Shown here: positions 8,942 through 18,187 of the stretch, in pieces | Position numbering within the stretch: the first letter of the stretch is position 1 | Layout: every line of letters begins with the position of its first letter | Source of the DNA: Acinetobacter oleivorans DR1 | GTDB lineage: Bacteria; Pseudomonadota; Gammaproteobacteria; Pseudomonadales; Moraxellaceae | Length of the DNA: 64,000 nucleotides | NCBI RefSeq assembly: GCF_000196795.1 | Contig: NC_014259.1 | Coordinates: 3,038,001 to 3,102,000, forward strand | Direction of reading: 5' to 3' | Position numbers and translations under genes: made by a program | Notes under the pieces: model-generated | What the model was told of the DNA's origin: nothing | What the model saw: the letters and a program-made list of their open reading frames with translations, nothing else | Databases searched by the model: none

Positions 8942-10642
8942 TCAAAATAAGAAATAACGCTGTGCCATGGGTAACACATCAGCAGGTTCACACGTTAATA
9001 GTTCACCATCAGCTCGCACTTCATAAGTTTCAGGGTGAACATGCATAACTGGACAATATGTATTGTGTTTCATATCGGCTTTGGTAATTGCACGCGTGTT
9101 CTTACACGGACTGATTAACTTTTTAAGATTTAGCTTCTCAGCAACTTTTTCATCGATTGCGACTTGAGATAAAAAGGTAATGCAAGTGTTATGAACACCA
9201 CGTGGATAGGCACCAAACATTGGACGGTAATGCACTGGTTGAGGTGTCGGAATTGAAGCATTAATATCACCCATCGGTGCTGCTGCAATCATGCCACCTT
9301 TAATAATCATCGAAGGTTTCACACCAAAAAAGGCTGGCTTCCATAACACTAAATCAGCAAGTTTCCCGACTTCAATCGAACCGATTTCATGGCTTAGACC
9401 ATGGGTAATTGCTGGGTTAATCGTATATTTAGCAATGTAGCGTTTAACGCGATTGTTATCATGAAATTCATTGTCACCCTCTAAAGGACCACGTTGAATT
9501 TTCATTTTATGGGCAGTTTGCCAAGTACGTAAAATCACTTCACCTACGCGCCCCATCGCCTGAGAGTCCGAAGACATCATGGCAATCGCGCCTAAATCTT
9601 GCAAAATATCTTCGGCAGCAATAGTTTCACGGCGAATACGGCTTTCTGCAAAAGCAATATCTTCAGCAATTGCTGGGTCTAAATGATGGCAAACCATGAG
9701 CATATCTAAATGCTCATCAATGGTATTAATCGTATAAGGTCGCGTTGGATTAGTTGAAGATGGCAATACGTTACTTTGCCCAATCGCTTTTAAAATGTCA
9801 GGTGCATGCCCACCACCCGCACCTTCGGTATGGTATGTATGAATCGTACGATTTTTAAATGCAGCTAAAGTTTCTTCTAAAAAACCGCTTTCATTTAAAG
9901 TATCTGTATGAATCGCCACCTGCACATCAAACTCGTCTGCCACACTCAAGCAGTTATCAATAGCTGCGGGTGTTGAACCCCAGTCTTCATGCAGCTTTAA
10001 ACCAATTACTCCAGCTTTAATTTGCTCACGAATTGGGTCAGGTAAACTCAAATTTCCTTTCCCTAATAGACCAATATTCATAGGCAAATCATCAATCGCC
10101 TGTAACATGGTCGCAATATGCCAAGGACCGGGAGTCACTGTCGTTGCCGAGGTTCCGGCTGCAGGCCCTGTACCACCACCGACCATGGTTGTTGTACCTG
10201 ACATTAACGCAGTTTCAACTTGTTGAGGACAAATCCAGTGAATGTGGGTATCAATACCGCCTGCAGTTAAAATTTGCCCTTCACCTGCAATCACTTCTGT
10301 TGCAGCCCCTAAAGGAATCGTAATGTCTGGTTGAATATCTGGATTTCCAGCTTTTCCTATTTTCCAAATTCGGCCATTTTTTAAGCCCACGTCAGCTTTA
10401 ACAATTCCCCACCAATCCACAATTAAAGCATTGGTAATGACCGTATCAGCAACTTCATCAGCTAAAAGCTGTGATTGCCCCATTCCGTCACGAATAACTT
10501 TTCCGCCACCAAATTTAACTTCTTCACCATAAGTCGTTAAGTCTTGCTCAACTTCAATAAAGAGCTCTGTATCTGCCAAACGAATACGATCACCAACCGT
10601 TGGACCAAACATCTCAGCATATGCACGACGTGACATTTTCAT
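8942..10642 (-). CDS. ureC: Urease alpha subunit (catalytic)
   Basis: Hydrolyses urea to ammonia and carbamate at a di-nickel centre. The 566-residue protein has all metal ligands: His133 and His135 (DTHIH), carbamylated Lys216 (GLKLHED), His245, His271 and Asp359 (SSDSQ). The mobile flap carries Cys318-His319. Numbering is one less than in Klebsiella urease. The subunit split (separate ureA, ureB, ureC) is the usual bacterial one. The operon order ureABC-EFG is kept. Confidence 0.98.
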   Translation of the reverse strand: MKMSRRAYAEMFGPTVGDRIRLADTELFIEVEQDLTTYGEEVKFGGGKVIRDGMGQSQLLADEVADTVITNALIVDWWGIVKADVGLKNGRIWKIGKAGNPDIQPDITIPLGAATEVIAGEGQILTAGGIDTHIHWICPQQVETALMSGTTTMVGGGTGPAAGTSATTVTPGPWHIATMLQAIDDLPMNIGLLGKGNLSLPDPIREQIKAGVIGLKLHEDWGSTPAAIDNCLSVADEFDVQVAIHTDTLNESGFLEETLAAFKNRTIHTYHTEGAGGGHAPDILKAIGQSNVLPSSTNPTRPYTINTIDEHLDMLMVCHHLDPAIAEDIAFAESRIRRETIAAEDILQDLGAIAMMSSDSQAMGRVGEVILRTWQTAHKMKIQRGPLEGDNEFHDNNRVKRYIAKYTINPAITHGLSHEIGSIEVGKLADLVLWKPAFFGVKPSMIIKGGMIAAAPMGDINASIPTPQPVHYRPMFGAYPRGVHNTCITFLSQVAIDEKVAEKLNLKKLISPCKNTRAITKADMKHNTYCPVMHVHPETYEVRADGELLTCEPADVLPMAQRYFLF

Positions 10643-10679
10643 AACTTATTACTCATCTCTTTCATTATCGTTGTTATGT

Positions 10680-10988
10680 TTAATCCAACTTGCCCATGAC
10701 GCGACCTGCGAAACCATAAACCTCTCGTTTACCGACCAAAGCAACAAGCTCCACTTCTCGAGTTTGTCCCGGTTCAAAACGAATTGCTGTACCAGCTGCA
10801 ATATTCAGTCGAAAACCCTTCGCCATTTCGCGATCAAACTGTAATGCATCATTTGCTTCATAAAAATGAAAATGGGAACCCACCTGAATAGGTCGATCAC
10901 CAATGTTGGCAACTACAACTTTTAAAGTTTGTCGCCCAACATTCAGTTCAATATCAGCATCTGGAGTAATGATTTCACCAGGGATCAT
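10680..10988 (-). CDS. ureB: Urease beta subunit
   Basis: Structural subunit of the (alpha-beta-gamma)3 urease. The 102-residue protein shows the family pattern MIPGEI near the start, then QVGSHFHFYEAN and GTAIRFEPGQTREVELV. AAGGA lies nine bases before the ATG. It follows ureA by 11 bases. Confidence 0.97.
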   Translation of the reverse strand: MIPGEIITPDADIELNVGRQTLKVVVANIGDRPIQVGSHFHFYEANDALQFDREMAKGFRLNIAAGTAIRFEPGQTREVELVALVGKREVYGFAGRVMGKLD

Positions 10989-10999
10989 AAGCGTTCCTT

Positions 11000-11302
11000 T
11001 TATACAATTGGCTGATGGACTGTGACTAATTTCGAACCATCTGGAAAAGTTGCCTCAACCTGAACCTCAGCAATCATTTCTGGCACCCCATCCATCACAT
11101 CTTCGCGCTTTAATAAGGTAGTACCGTAATGCATCAAGTCACTGACCGTCATACCGTCTCGTGCACCTTCAAGTAAAGCTGCTGAAATAAAAGCAATAGC
11201 TTCTGGATAATTCAGTTTCAATCCACGCGCTTTACGACGCTCAGCCACTAAACCTGCAGTAAAAATGAGTAACTTATCTTTTTCTGTTGGATTGAGTTCC
11301 AT
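11000..11302 (-). CDS. ureA: Urease gamma subunit
   Basis: Small structural subunit of urease. The 100-residue protein matches the family throughout (MELNPTEKDKLLIF, RKARGLKLNYPEA, EARDGM-like segment, QVEATFPDGSKLVTVH). AGGAAAG precedes the ATG. A sigma-54-like element lies 33-48 bases upstream, so the structural genes might also be started separately from ureD. Confidence 0.97.
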   Translation of the reverse strand: MELNPTEKDKLLIFTAGLVAERRKARGLKLNYPEAIAFISAALLEGARDGMTVSDLMHYGTTLLKREDVMDGVPEMIAEVQVEATFPDGSKLVTVHQPIV

Positions 11303-11334
11303 TTCTCTTTCCTAAATTGCATTTATATTGTTTA

Positions 11335-11350
11335 AGCAAAATACGTGCTC
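11335..11350 (-). promoter_or_regulatory. Weak sigma-54-like promoter element upstream of ureA
   Basis: Minus strand reads GAGCACG-TATT-TTGCT. The -12 GC and the CACG block match the sigma-54 consensus with correct spacing, but the -24 GG is AG. The stretch AAGCAAAATACG is shared exactly with the better element upstream of ureD. It could be a secondary promoter or a decayed copy. Confidence 0.4.
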
Positions 11351-11402
11351 AAAAGTAGCATACTTGTTTTAACTGTTTTTTAAATACGCAATTTAACGTA
11401 AC

Positions 11403-12278
11403 TTAAGTTTTCCAAATTCTTGGAAATTCTTCATCTAAATCAAACCAATAATGTCTTAATCTTGCTCGTATAGCCGCAAAAGCATCATGACAATGTCGGA
11501 CATCATTTCCCAGAAAACGAGCCGAAACTACATCATCCAATAATGTTAATGTGACAGGTGCTTGCATACGCATCATCAATTCTCGAATGAGTTCTAACTG
11601 CTGTTCTAAATAAGAAGCTGAGCGATACTTTTCGGGAGCGGCTGCCCAAAAGCTTCCCATTACGGCTTGATTATTCATACCCAAACATGAACTCAGCCAA
11701 CGATCTTCTCCTTCAAAATACAATGTATCTGCAACCAATAACTTATGTTCTCGCCACAATTTAAACTGGTTGTGATAACTACCTTGAATAAAGAGCTCCG
11801 CACGTGCCTGTCGCCCAAGCACTAACATATCCCAGCCAATAAAACTCGCAGCATTATCAAGGTGAATATGAGTTTCTGAATGTGCTAAAGCTCCATCAAA
11901 CAGCATCGTTTCTTGTGGAACCCACTCTAAAATGGACTGATCTTTCACATGCAATTGAATATGTTGAAAAGCTTGCTTACCATTGGTTTTGTACCATTTC
12001 CCTGCGCCCGGAGTAGTTACTACCGCATGAGCTTGATCTTTGGTTTCAATTTCAAACGTCAGATGATCTCCTCCTGCAATTCCTGCTGGAGGATGAACAA
12101 TAATGGCATGACATACACCCGTTCTTTCAGGCCAGAGCATTTTTTGCACCCTAACAGGGCCATGGTGCTTTCTGTGACTCATTATGGTGCGTGAATTTTC
12201 AAAACAAAATCCGAGCTCTAATCGCGCATACCAAAATGGTGCTAAAGAGTTTTTTGAAAACGTTTGTACCTGATTCAT
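11403..12278 (-). CDS. ureD: Urease accessory protein UreD (UreH)
   Basis: Scaffold that binds apo-urease and recruits UreF and UreG during nickel insertion. The 291-residue protein has family signatures HPPAGIAGGDHLTFEIE, TTPGAGKWYKTNGKQA and LEWVPQETMLFDGA. It is the first gene of the operon, separated from ureA by 100 bases that hold a second sigma-54-like element. The operon promoter is probably the sigma-54 element at 12317-12332. Confidence 0.95.
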   Translation of the reverse strand: MNQVQTFSKNSLAPFWYARLELGFCFENSRTIMSHRKHHGPVRVQKMLWPERTGVCHAIIVHPPAGIAGGDHLTFEIETKDQAHAVVTTPGAGKWYKTNGKQAFQHIQLHVKDQSILEWVPQETMLFDGALAHSETHIHLDNAASFIGWDMLVLGRQARAELFIQGSYHNQFKLWREHKLLVADTLYFEGEDRWLSSCLGMNNQAVMGSFWAAAPEKYRSASYLEQQLELIRELMMRMQAPVTLTLLDDVVSARFLGNDVRHCHDAFAAIRARLRHYWFDLDEEFPRIWKT

Positions 12279-12316
12279 TCTGGTTCATATGTTCAAAATA
12301 AGTGCTTAAAGTTATA

Positions 12317-12332
12317 AGCAAAATACGCACCA
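12317..12332 (-). promoter_or_regulatory. Sigma-54 (RpoN) promoter of the urease operon
   Basis: Minus strand reads TGGTGCG-TATT-TTGCT, fitting TGGYRYR-N4-TTGCW. GG and GC are 10 bases apart, as RpoN requires. The predicted transcription start is near 12306, about 28 bases before the ureD ATG. A nitrogen-responsive activator such as NtrC would be expected, but I could not identify its site with confidence. Confidence 0.65.
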
Positions 12333-12479
12333 AATATGAAAATAAGCCAACTGATAAAATTAGATACAATTTTTCGATTTTAATGAGTTAAAAAATCATC
12401 AATGTCTAACATAAAACCACAGTAACTTATGGAATTGTTTATACAATAGCGCCCACCGTTGCTTCTATACTTGCTCTCC

Positions 12480-12803
12480 ATGAAACTTTTTTTCGTGTTA
12501 ACCCCACTTGTCTTTTTAACTGGGTGTATTTTTGGCCAATCTAGTGAGGTCAAACGTGCAGAAAAGATCCTGCACAATTTCGAATGTAAAAATGTAGAGA
12601 CAAGCCAGCTTGCAACAAGCTCGATTAATTCTTATTACCAGCAATCTTTAGCGGTAAGCAAAGAAAAAGCAACTTCATACGTAGAGAGCTACAAAAATGG
12701 TGAAGAATTATTCGACATGCCGCTAGATGAAGTTTTAAAGCAACAATACGAACTCTATAAATCAGCATGTGACTCTTTAGGTGGAGTTTCAGCACAACCC
12801 TAA
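12480..12803 (+). CDS. Small lipoprotein, unknown function
   Basis: A 107-residue protein with a lipoprotein signal peptide (MKLFFVLTPLVFLTGC). Only Cys16 is a lipobox Cys; two others (in FECKN and KSACD) could pair in the mature chain. The rest is polar and helical. I prefer ATG 12480 to an upstream TTG at 12459 because it gives a standard signal peptide. A TATACAAT -10-like box lies about 35 bases upstream and the leader lacks a clear ribosome binding site. No family recognised. Terminator at 12811-12859. Confidence 0.75.
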   Translation: MKLFFVLTPLVFLTGCIFGQSSEVKRAEKILHNFECKNVETSQLATSSINSYYQQSLAVSKEKATSYVESYKNGEELFDMPLDEVLKQQYELYKSACDSLGGVSAQP

Positions 12804-12810
12804 TTTATAA

Positions 12811-12859
12811 GGTATTCATTAAATCGTTTTAGTGGATACCTGCTTTTTATTTTTGTTTT
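12811..12859 (+). terminator. Terminator after the small lipoprotein gene
   Basis: Hairpin GGTATTCATTAAA paired with TTTTAGTGGATACC using two G-U pairs (12811-12840), followed by a T-rich tract. Confidence 0.7.
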
Positions 12860-12990
12860 AATAATTATTCCAAAATTTACTCACTTTACCTTTTGTTAAA
12901 ATTAAATTACATACTTAAACTTTTATTAAGCTCTTATATTTCATAGCCTGTTATTTGCTTTTTTATTTATTTTCCGAGGTTTAGATCATC

Positions 12991-13461
12991 ATGAAAAAAA
13001 CATTATTATCAGTTGCACTTGTAAGTGCCCTTCTTGTTGCTTGTAGCAAAAACGAAAATAAAGCCGATACAACAACACAAGCTTCTGCTCCAGCACAAAC
13101 TACTGAAGCGAATAACAATGCAGTAGATACTGCTCATACAGCTGAAAACTCACTAGATTGGAATGGCACATATAAAGGCACTCTTCCATGTGCAGACTGT
13201 GAAGGCATCAAAACTGATTTAGAGTTAAAAGATGATAAAACTTATGAATTGACTGAAACTTATCTTGGCAAAGGTGATAAGAAACCATTTGAAACCCATG
13301 GTACATTTACTTTTGACAAAGATAATACTTCAGTCATTACATTAGATGATAAAGGACAAAACCGTAAATTCTTTATTGGTGAAAATACGGCAACTGCTTT
13401 AGATATGGAAGGTAAGAAAATTGAAGGCTCTTTAGCTGAGCATTATGTTTTGAAAAAATAA
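12991..13461 (+). CDS. NlpE-like N-terminal domain lipoprotein
   Basis: A 156-residue outer-membrane-type lipoprotein. Its signal peptide ends at LLVAC18, followed by a Thr/Ala/Asn-rich linker (about 19-55). The single folded domain carries GTYKGTLPCADCEGIKTDLEL, the signature of the NlpE N-terminal domain with its CXXC pair. E. coli NlpE signals envelope stress and copper or adhesion cues to Cpx. This protein lacks the second NlpE domain, so the same role is inference. Own terminator at 13478-13506. Confidence 0.85.
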   Translation: MKKTLLSVALVSALLVACSKNENKADTTTQASAPAQTTEANNNAVDTAHTAENSLDWNGTYKGTLPCADCEGIKTDLELKDDKTYELTETYLGKGDKKPFETHGTFTFDKDNTSVITLDDKGQNRKFFIGENTATALDMEGKKIEGSLAEHYVLKK

Positions 13462-13477
13462 TTATTTTTAATATAAA

Positions 13478-13506
13478 AAAACCCGCTCATGTGAGCGGGT
13501 TTTCTT
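13478..13506. terminator. Bidirectional terminator between nlpE-like gene and aceA
   Basis: Stem ACCCGCTC/GAGCGGGT with loop ATGT, flanked by A and T runs on both sides. Confidence 0.9.
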
Positions 13507-13519
13507 TTGAAATCAATTC

Positions 13520-15124
13520 TTAGTGAGCTGCGAATTGGTTCATTGTGTTTTTAGCATCATCATGTGCTTTAAGAGCGTTGTCACCAGAGAAGATTTCTTT
13601 GTGATCATCACCGATGTCAGAACCCGCCATTGCTTGGTGTTTAACACAAGCGATACCACCACGGATTTCTTTACGTTGTACGCCAGCAACATAAGCCAAC
13701 ATACCTTCAGAACCGAAGTAACCTTGTGCAAGCTCATGTGTAGAAAGAGCAGCAGTGTGGTAAGTCGGAAGTGTGATCAAGTGATGGAACACACCTGCTT
13801 CACGAGAAGCATCTGCTTGGAATGTACGGATCTTAGCGTCTGCATCAGCAGCTAATTCAGTATTATCATATTCAGCGCTCATTAATTTAGCACGGTCATA
13901 TGCAGAAACGTCTTTACCTTCAGCAACCCAACGGTCGTAAGCTTGTTGACGGAAGTTTAAAGTCCAGTTGAATGATGGGCTGTTGTTATAAACAAGCTTA
14001 GCATTTGGAACAACTTCTTTAACACGATTAACCATGTGTGCGATTTCTTCTACGTTTGGAGTCGCAGTTTCGATCCAAAGAAGGTCAGCACCGTTTTGAA
14101 GGCTAGATACACAGTCAAGTACAACACGATCAATTTGTGTGTCAGCACGGAACTGATATAAACCAGAAGCTAAACGCTTAGGACGGTGTAATTTACCATT
14201 ACGTTTGATCAAGATTTCGTCTTCTTGAGCATCAGCAATATCAATTTCAACAGTATCTAAGTAGCTGATGTATTGAGATGCGATATCACCTGGCTCTTTA
14301 ACCACTGGGATTTTTTGAGTCAAGTCAGCGCCTTCTGAGTCAGTACGCGCAACGATGATACCGTCATCAAGACCCATTTCTAAGAATGCATAACGTAATG
14401 CATGGATTTTAGCGATGAAGTCTTCGTGTGGAACAGTTACTTTACCAGCTTGGTGACCACATTGTTTAGCATCAGATACTTGGTTTTCGATTTGAAGAGC
14501 ACAAGCACCAGCTTCAATCATTTTACGAGCAAGTAAGTAAGTCGCTTCTTCGTTACCGAAACCAGCATCGATGTCAGCAATAATTGGCACAATGTGAGTT
14601 TGGAAGCCGTCGATTTGAGCAGTGATTTCAGCAGCTTTAGCAGTATCACCAGCTTCGTTTGCTTTTTTAAGCGCACGGAATAAATCGTTTAATTCTTTTG
14701 CGTCAGCTTGACGTAAGAAAGTGTAGATTTCTTCGATTAATGCAGGTACCGAAGTTTTTTCGTGCATAGATTGGTCAGGAAGTGGACCAAATTCTGAACG
14801 AAGAGCAGCAACCATCCAACCAGAAAGGTAGATATAGCGACGTTCAGTCGTACCGAAGTATTTTTTGTTCGCAATCATTTTTTGTTGTGCGATAAAACCG
14901 TGCCAGCAACCTAATGATTGAGTGTATTTGCTAGAGTCAGCATCATAAGCAGCCATATCACGACGCATAATCGCAGCTGTATATTTAGCAATATCTAAAC
15001 CAGTTTTGAATTGGTTTTGCATTTGCATACGTGCAGCATCTTCTGGGCTAATATCGCGCCAAGTGCTACCGAATTTTGCTTTTAGTTCGCGGATTGCATC
15101 AATCGCTGTTTGATATGTAGTCAT
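13520..15124 (-). CDS. aceA: Isocitrate lyase
   Basis: Splits isocitrate to succinate and glyoxylate, the first step of the glyoxylate shunt for growth on acetate, fatty acids or alkanes. The 534-residue protein is of the longer subgroup found in Acinetobacter and Pseudomonas (E. coli has 434). The catalytic loop KQCGHQAGK and the DIDAGFG metal-site segment are present. AGGACA precedes the ATG. It is transcribed alone and diverges from a LysR regulator across a 587-base intergenic region. Confidence 0.97.
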   Translation of the reverse strand: MTTYQTAIDAIRELKAKFGSTWRDISPEDAARMQMQNQFKTGLDIAKYTAAIMRRDMAAYDADSSKYTQSLGCWHGFIAQQKMIANKKYFGTTERRYIYLSGWMVAALRSEFGPLPDQSMHEKTSVPALIEEIYTFLRQADAKELNDLFRALKKANEAGDTAKAAEITAQIDGFQTHIVPIIADIDAGFGNEEATYLLARKMIEAGACALQIENQVSDAKQCGHQAGKVTVPHEDFIAKIHALRYAFLEMGLDDGIIVARTDSEGADLTQKIPVVKEPGDIASQYISYLDTVEIDIADAQEDEILIKRNGKLHRPKRLASGLYQFRADTQIDRVVLDCVSSLQNGADLLWIETATPNVEEIAHMVNRVKEVVPNAKLVYNNSPSFNWTLNFRQQAYDRWVAEGKDVSAYDRAKLMSAEYDNTELAADADAKIRTFQADASREAGVFHHLITLPTYHTAALSTHELAQGYFGSEGMLAYVAGVQRKEIRGGIACVKHQAMAGSDIGDDHKEIFSGDNALKAHDDAKNTMNQFAAH

Positions 15125-15711
15125 GATATTGTCCTGTATTCATTTTAGGATTTCATCGATTGAAGCCTAGAGTCATGTACTTAAATTTCTTATGACACCA
15201 GCTGCTTCGTCATGAACACAGCTTAGACTTAGCCAATCAATTAATCCAATATCCTTTATTAATCTTCAGTATTTATTTAAAAAATATACCGATAAATCGA
15301 TATTATAGATAAAACAAAAAACATTAACACTTTGTTTATAAAAATAAAATTATTCTAAAGGAGTATAGAGTTTTATTCTAAAAACCTAGTAAGTCTTATT
15401 TTTATACAATTTTTGAAGTTTTTCCAGCCATTTTTAATTTAAAAAGTCAATTGTAAATTAGGCTATTTTTGCCAATGTAAAAAGTCAATTTACATGCTAG
15501 AAAGTGGTTAGTTATATATAAATATATTCTATTTATCTCCTTCATACTTAAAAACGTAGCAAAGACAATAAAATCGAGCCTTTGAAGTACCTCTCCCCCC
15601 TACTTAATTCCTACAAAAAATGTCGTTTTTCTCATCATTTTTTCACACAATAGTTATTAGATATGGCATAATTTGAAACAATTTCAGGGTTTTATTTTCG
15701 GTATTTTTTTT
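15125..15711. other. Long AT-rich divergent intergenic region between aceA and the LysR gene
   Basis: No ORF with a ribosome binding site is seen. The region holds two direct copies of AAAAAGTCAATT (15441-15452 and 15479-15490) and an inverted pair TGTAAATT (15452-15459) / AATTTACA (15487-15494). These look like regulator half-sites. The rest is A/T tracts, presumably promoters for both genes. Confidence 0.6.
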
Positions 15712-16701
15712 ATGAATCTGGAGCGAGTAGATCTTAATCTATTAATATATCTTGATGTACTTCTTCGTGAAAAAAATGTTACACGCGCAGCCGAACAGCT
15801 TGGGGTAACTCAGCCTGCAATGAGTAATATTTTACGTCGTTTGCGTAATTTATTTAATGACCCCCTTCTTATCCGCTCGTCCGAAGGCATGACTCCAACA
15901 GAACGCGCACTTGAATTACAGCCTCGTATTCGTGATGCCCTTTCTGATCTCTCCATGATTTTGGAACCCCGTACCGAATTCCGCCCTTATACAAGTAATC
16001 GCGTTTTCCGCATTATGACATCTGACTATGCTGAGGCAACTTTAGTTCCTCGTCTTGTCAAAGCGCTCCGCTCTGAAGCTCCAAACGTTGTTCTTGATTT
16101 TCTTACACCGAGTGATGTGTCTTATAGAGATATGGAACAAGGTAAAGTTGATCTTGCAATTAATAGATTTAATGAAATACCGCAAAGTTTCCATCAGGTT
16201 TTAGTTTGGCGTGATAGTTTCAGTTGTATTTTGAACGATAAACACCCTGCTGTAACCCATTTGAATCTTAAAAGTTATCTAGATGCGCAACATATCTGGG
16301 TTTCTAAAACAGGTATGGGTGTAGGTTTTGGTGTAAACCCCGACAAACAAGGTGGTTTAGGCTGGATTGATCAAGCATTAGAACGTATTGGTCAACGTCG
16401 TAAAATTTCTGTATTTACTCGCCACTACCAAATGCCTGCATTACTTGCTCAAAATGTAGATCTTATTGCTACATTACCAACACGTATGGCACGCCTACAA
16501 ACACAGAATCCTAAACTGGTTATAAAGGATCCTCCTTTTTATATTCCAGAGTTCGAACTTAAAATGGCTTGGTGTCCGTTGTTACATCATCACCCTGCTC
16601 ATCGCTGGCTGCGCCAACTTATCTTATTTGTTGCTCGTCAAATGATTGAAGAAGAAAACCGTGAATTTCTAACCAATAATTCACAATTTTCTCACTATTA
16701 A
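15712..16701 (+). CDS. LysR-family transcriptional regulator
   Basis: A 329-residue regulator with an N-terminal winged helix-turn-helix (VDLNLLIYLDVLLREKNVTR, AAEQLGVTQPAMSNILRRLR) of the NodD/LeuO-like subgroup and a C-terminal effector-binding domain. The start at 15712 puts the helix-turn-helix at the usual position; an upstream TTG at 15673 would add 13 unusual residues. It diverges from aceA, so control of the glyoxylate shunt is a reasonable guess but not shown. Terminator at 16731-16770. Confidence 0.88.
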   Translation: MNLERVDLNLLIYLDVLLREKNVTRAAEQLGVTQPAMSNILRRLRNLFNDPLLIRSSEGMTPTERALELQPRIRDALSDLSMILEPRTEFRPYTSNRVFRIMTSDYAEATLVPRLVKALRSEAPNVVLDFLTPSDVSYRDMEQGKVDLAINRFNEIPQSFHQVLVWRDSFSCILNDKHPAVTHLNLKSYLDAQHIWVSKTGMGVGFGVNPDKQGGLGWIDQALERIGQRRKISVFTRHYQMPALLAQNVDLIATLPTRMARLQTQNPKLVIKDPPFYIPEFELKMAWCPLLHHHPAHRWLRQLILFVARQMIEEENREFLTNNSQFSHY

Positions 16702-16730
16702 ATAAATTTTAATTTAATTGTCCTATCTTC

Positions 16731-16770
16731 AAGCGCTGAGCAATCAATCTGATTACCTCAGCGCTTTTTT
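16731..16770 (+). terminator. Terminator after the LysR gene
   Basis: 10-bp perfect stem AAGCGCTGAG/CTCAGCGCTT with a 16-base loop and a T run. Confidence 0.85.
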
Positions 16771-16813
16771 ATGTTAAAACATAGTCATAATAATGATGAA
16801 CCTCAGGTGATTT

Positions 16814-18139
16814 GTGAGTCTCTTTCAAAATATCATTATCATCGTACTGCTTATCATCGGAGCAGGCTTTTTATCTTTAACTGAAATTGCACTAGCAGGT
16901 GCCAGAAAAGTTAAACTAAAAATTCTAGCCGAAGCGGGTGAAGAACGCGCCCAACAAGTACTAGATTTACAAGAACAATCTGCCGACTTTTTTGCAGCTT
17001 CTCAAATTGGCCTAAATGCAGTTGCAATTTTAGGCGGTATTTTGGGTGAAGCTGCTTTTCGTCCTTATTTCGTCACTTTAGTAGACCGCTTTTACACAGG
17101 CCCTTGGACACAAACGATCGGTTTTGCCCTCTCCTTTACCTTAGTGACCTCACTCTTTATTTTATTTGCCGATCTTATGCCAAAACGTTTGGCTATGATT
17201 GCACCTGAAAAAATTGCAATTAGTGTTATTAACCCAATTCAGGTTTTTATTAAGATTTGCAAACCTTTAGCTTGGGGAATTAACGCAATTGCCAACCTGC
17301 TATTCCGTTTGTTCAAAGTGAATACAACGCGAGAAGACAACATTACTTTTGATGATATTTCAGCAGTAATGGATGCAGGTGCTCAAGCAGGCGTACTTCA
17401 GAAACAAGAACATCACTTTATCGAGAATGTTTTTGAATTAGAAGAACGTAACGTACCTTCGAGCATGACTACACGTGAAAATGTTGTTTATTTCACTTTA
17501 AATGAACATGAAGATAGCATTCGCCAAAAATTAGCAGAGTATCCATATTCAAAATTTTTGGTATGTAATGAAAATATTGATCAAGTCATTGGTTACGTCG
17601 ATGCCAAAGACTTTCTTGTTCGCATTTTAAACAACCAATCTCCAACTCAATTGAATGAATCAACCATTCGTACTGTCTTGATGATTCCTGACACCCTAAC
17701 CCTCTCGGAATTACTTGATCGTTTCCGCTCTACGAAAGAAAAGTTTGCGGTTGTGATAAACGAATATGCGCTTGTCGTAGGTGTTATTACTTTAAGCGAT
17801 ATTATGATTACGGTTATGGGCGACTGGGTCACTCCAATTGATGAAGAGCAACAAATCATTAAACGTGATAATAACTCATGGTTAATTGATGGCAGCACAC
17901 CAATTGATGACTTAAGACACGCACTTGAAATTGATGAAATGCCTGATGAAGAAAATTATGAAACTTTAGCAGGCTTCATGATGTACCGCCTACGCAAAAT
18001 TCCACGTCCGGCAGATTTTGTAGAATTCGGTGGATACAAGTTTGAAGTAGTCGATGTCGATCATTTTAAAATTGACCAACTTCTTGTAACTCGAATTTTA
18101 GAACAAACTGAAGTACATTCATCAATTGATGACAACTGA
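16814..18139 (+). CDS. CNNM/CBS/CorC-domain membrane protein (hemolysin C family)
   Basis: A 441-residue protein: N-terminal CNNM-type transmembrane domain (about 1-190, GAGFLSLTEIALAGARKVKL), a CBS pair (about 205-335) and the C-terminal CorC_HlyC domain (about 350-430, DNNSWLIDGSTPIDDL). Family members are linked to Mg2+ or Co2+ efflux; older annotations call them hemolysins. It starts with GTG, supported by AGGTGA just upstream. Transcribed alone, with terminator at 18153-18187. Confidence 0.92.
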   Translation: MSLFQNIIIIVLLIIGAGFLSLTEIALAGARKVKLKILAEAGEERAQQVLDLQEQSADFFAASQIGLNAVAILGGILGEAAFRPYFVTLVDRFYTGPWTQTIGFALSFTLVTSLFILFADLMPKRLAMIAPEKIAISVINPIQVFIKICKPLAWGINAIANLLFRLFKVNTTREDNITFDDISAVMDAGAQAGVLQKQEHHFIENVFELEERNVPSSMTTRENVVYFTLNEHEDSIRQKLAEYPYSKFLVCNENIDQVIGYVDAKDFLVRILNNQSPTQLNESTIRTVLMIPDTLTLSELLDRFRSTKEKFAVVINEYALVVGVITLSDIMITVMGDWVTPIDEEQQIIKRDNNSWLIDGSTPIDDLRHALEIDEMPDEENYETLAGFMMYRLRKIPRPADFVEFGGYKFEVVDVDHFKIDQLLVTRILEQTEVHSSIDDN

Positions 18140-18152
18140 TTTATATTAATTT

Positions 18153-18187
18153 AAATACCTCACAATTTTATGTGGGGTATTTTTTTA
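18153..18187 (+). terminator. Terminator after the CNNM/CorC gene
   Basis: Stem AAATACCTCACA/TGTGGGGTATTT with one G-U pair and a run of T. Confidence 0.85.

Noticed and set aside
12380..12577. 65-codon minus-strand ORF upstream of ureD
   Set aside because: Overlaps the start of the plus-strand lipoprotein gene, has an implausible composition and no ribosome binding site.
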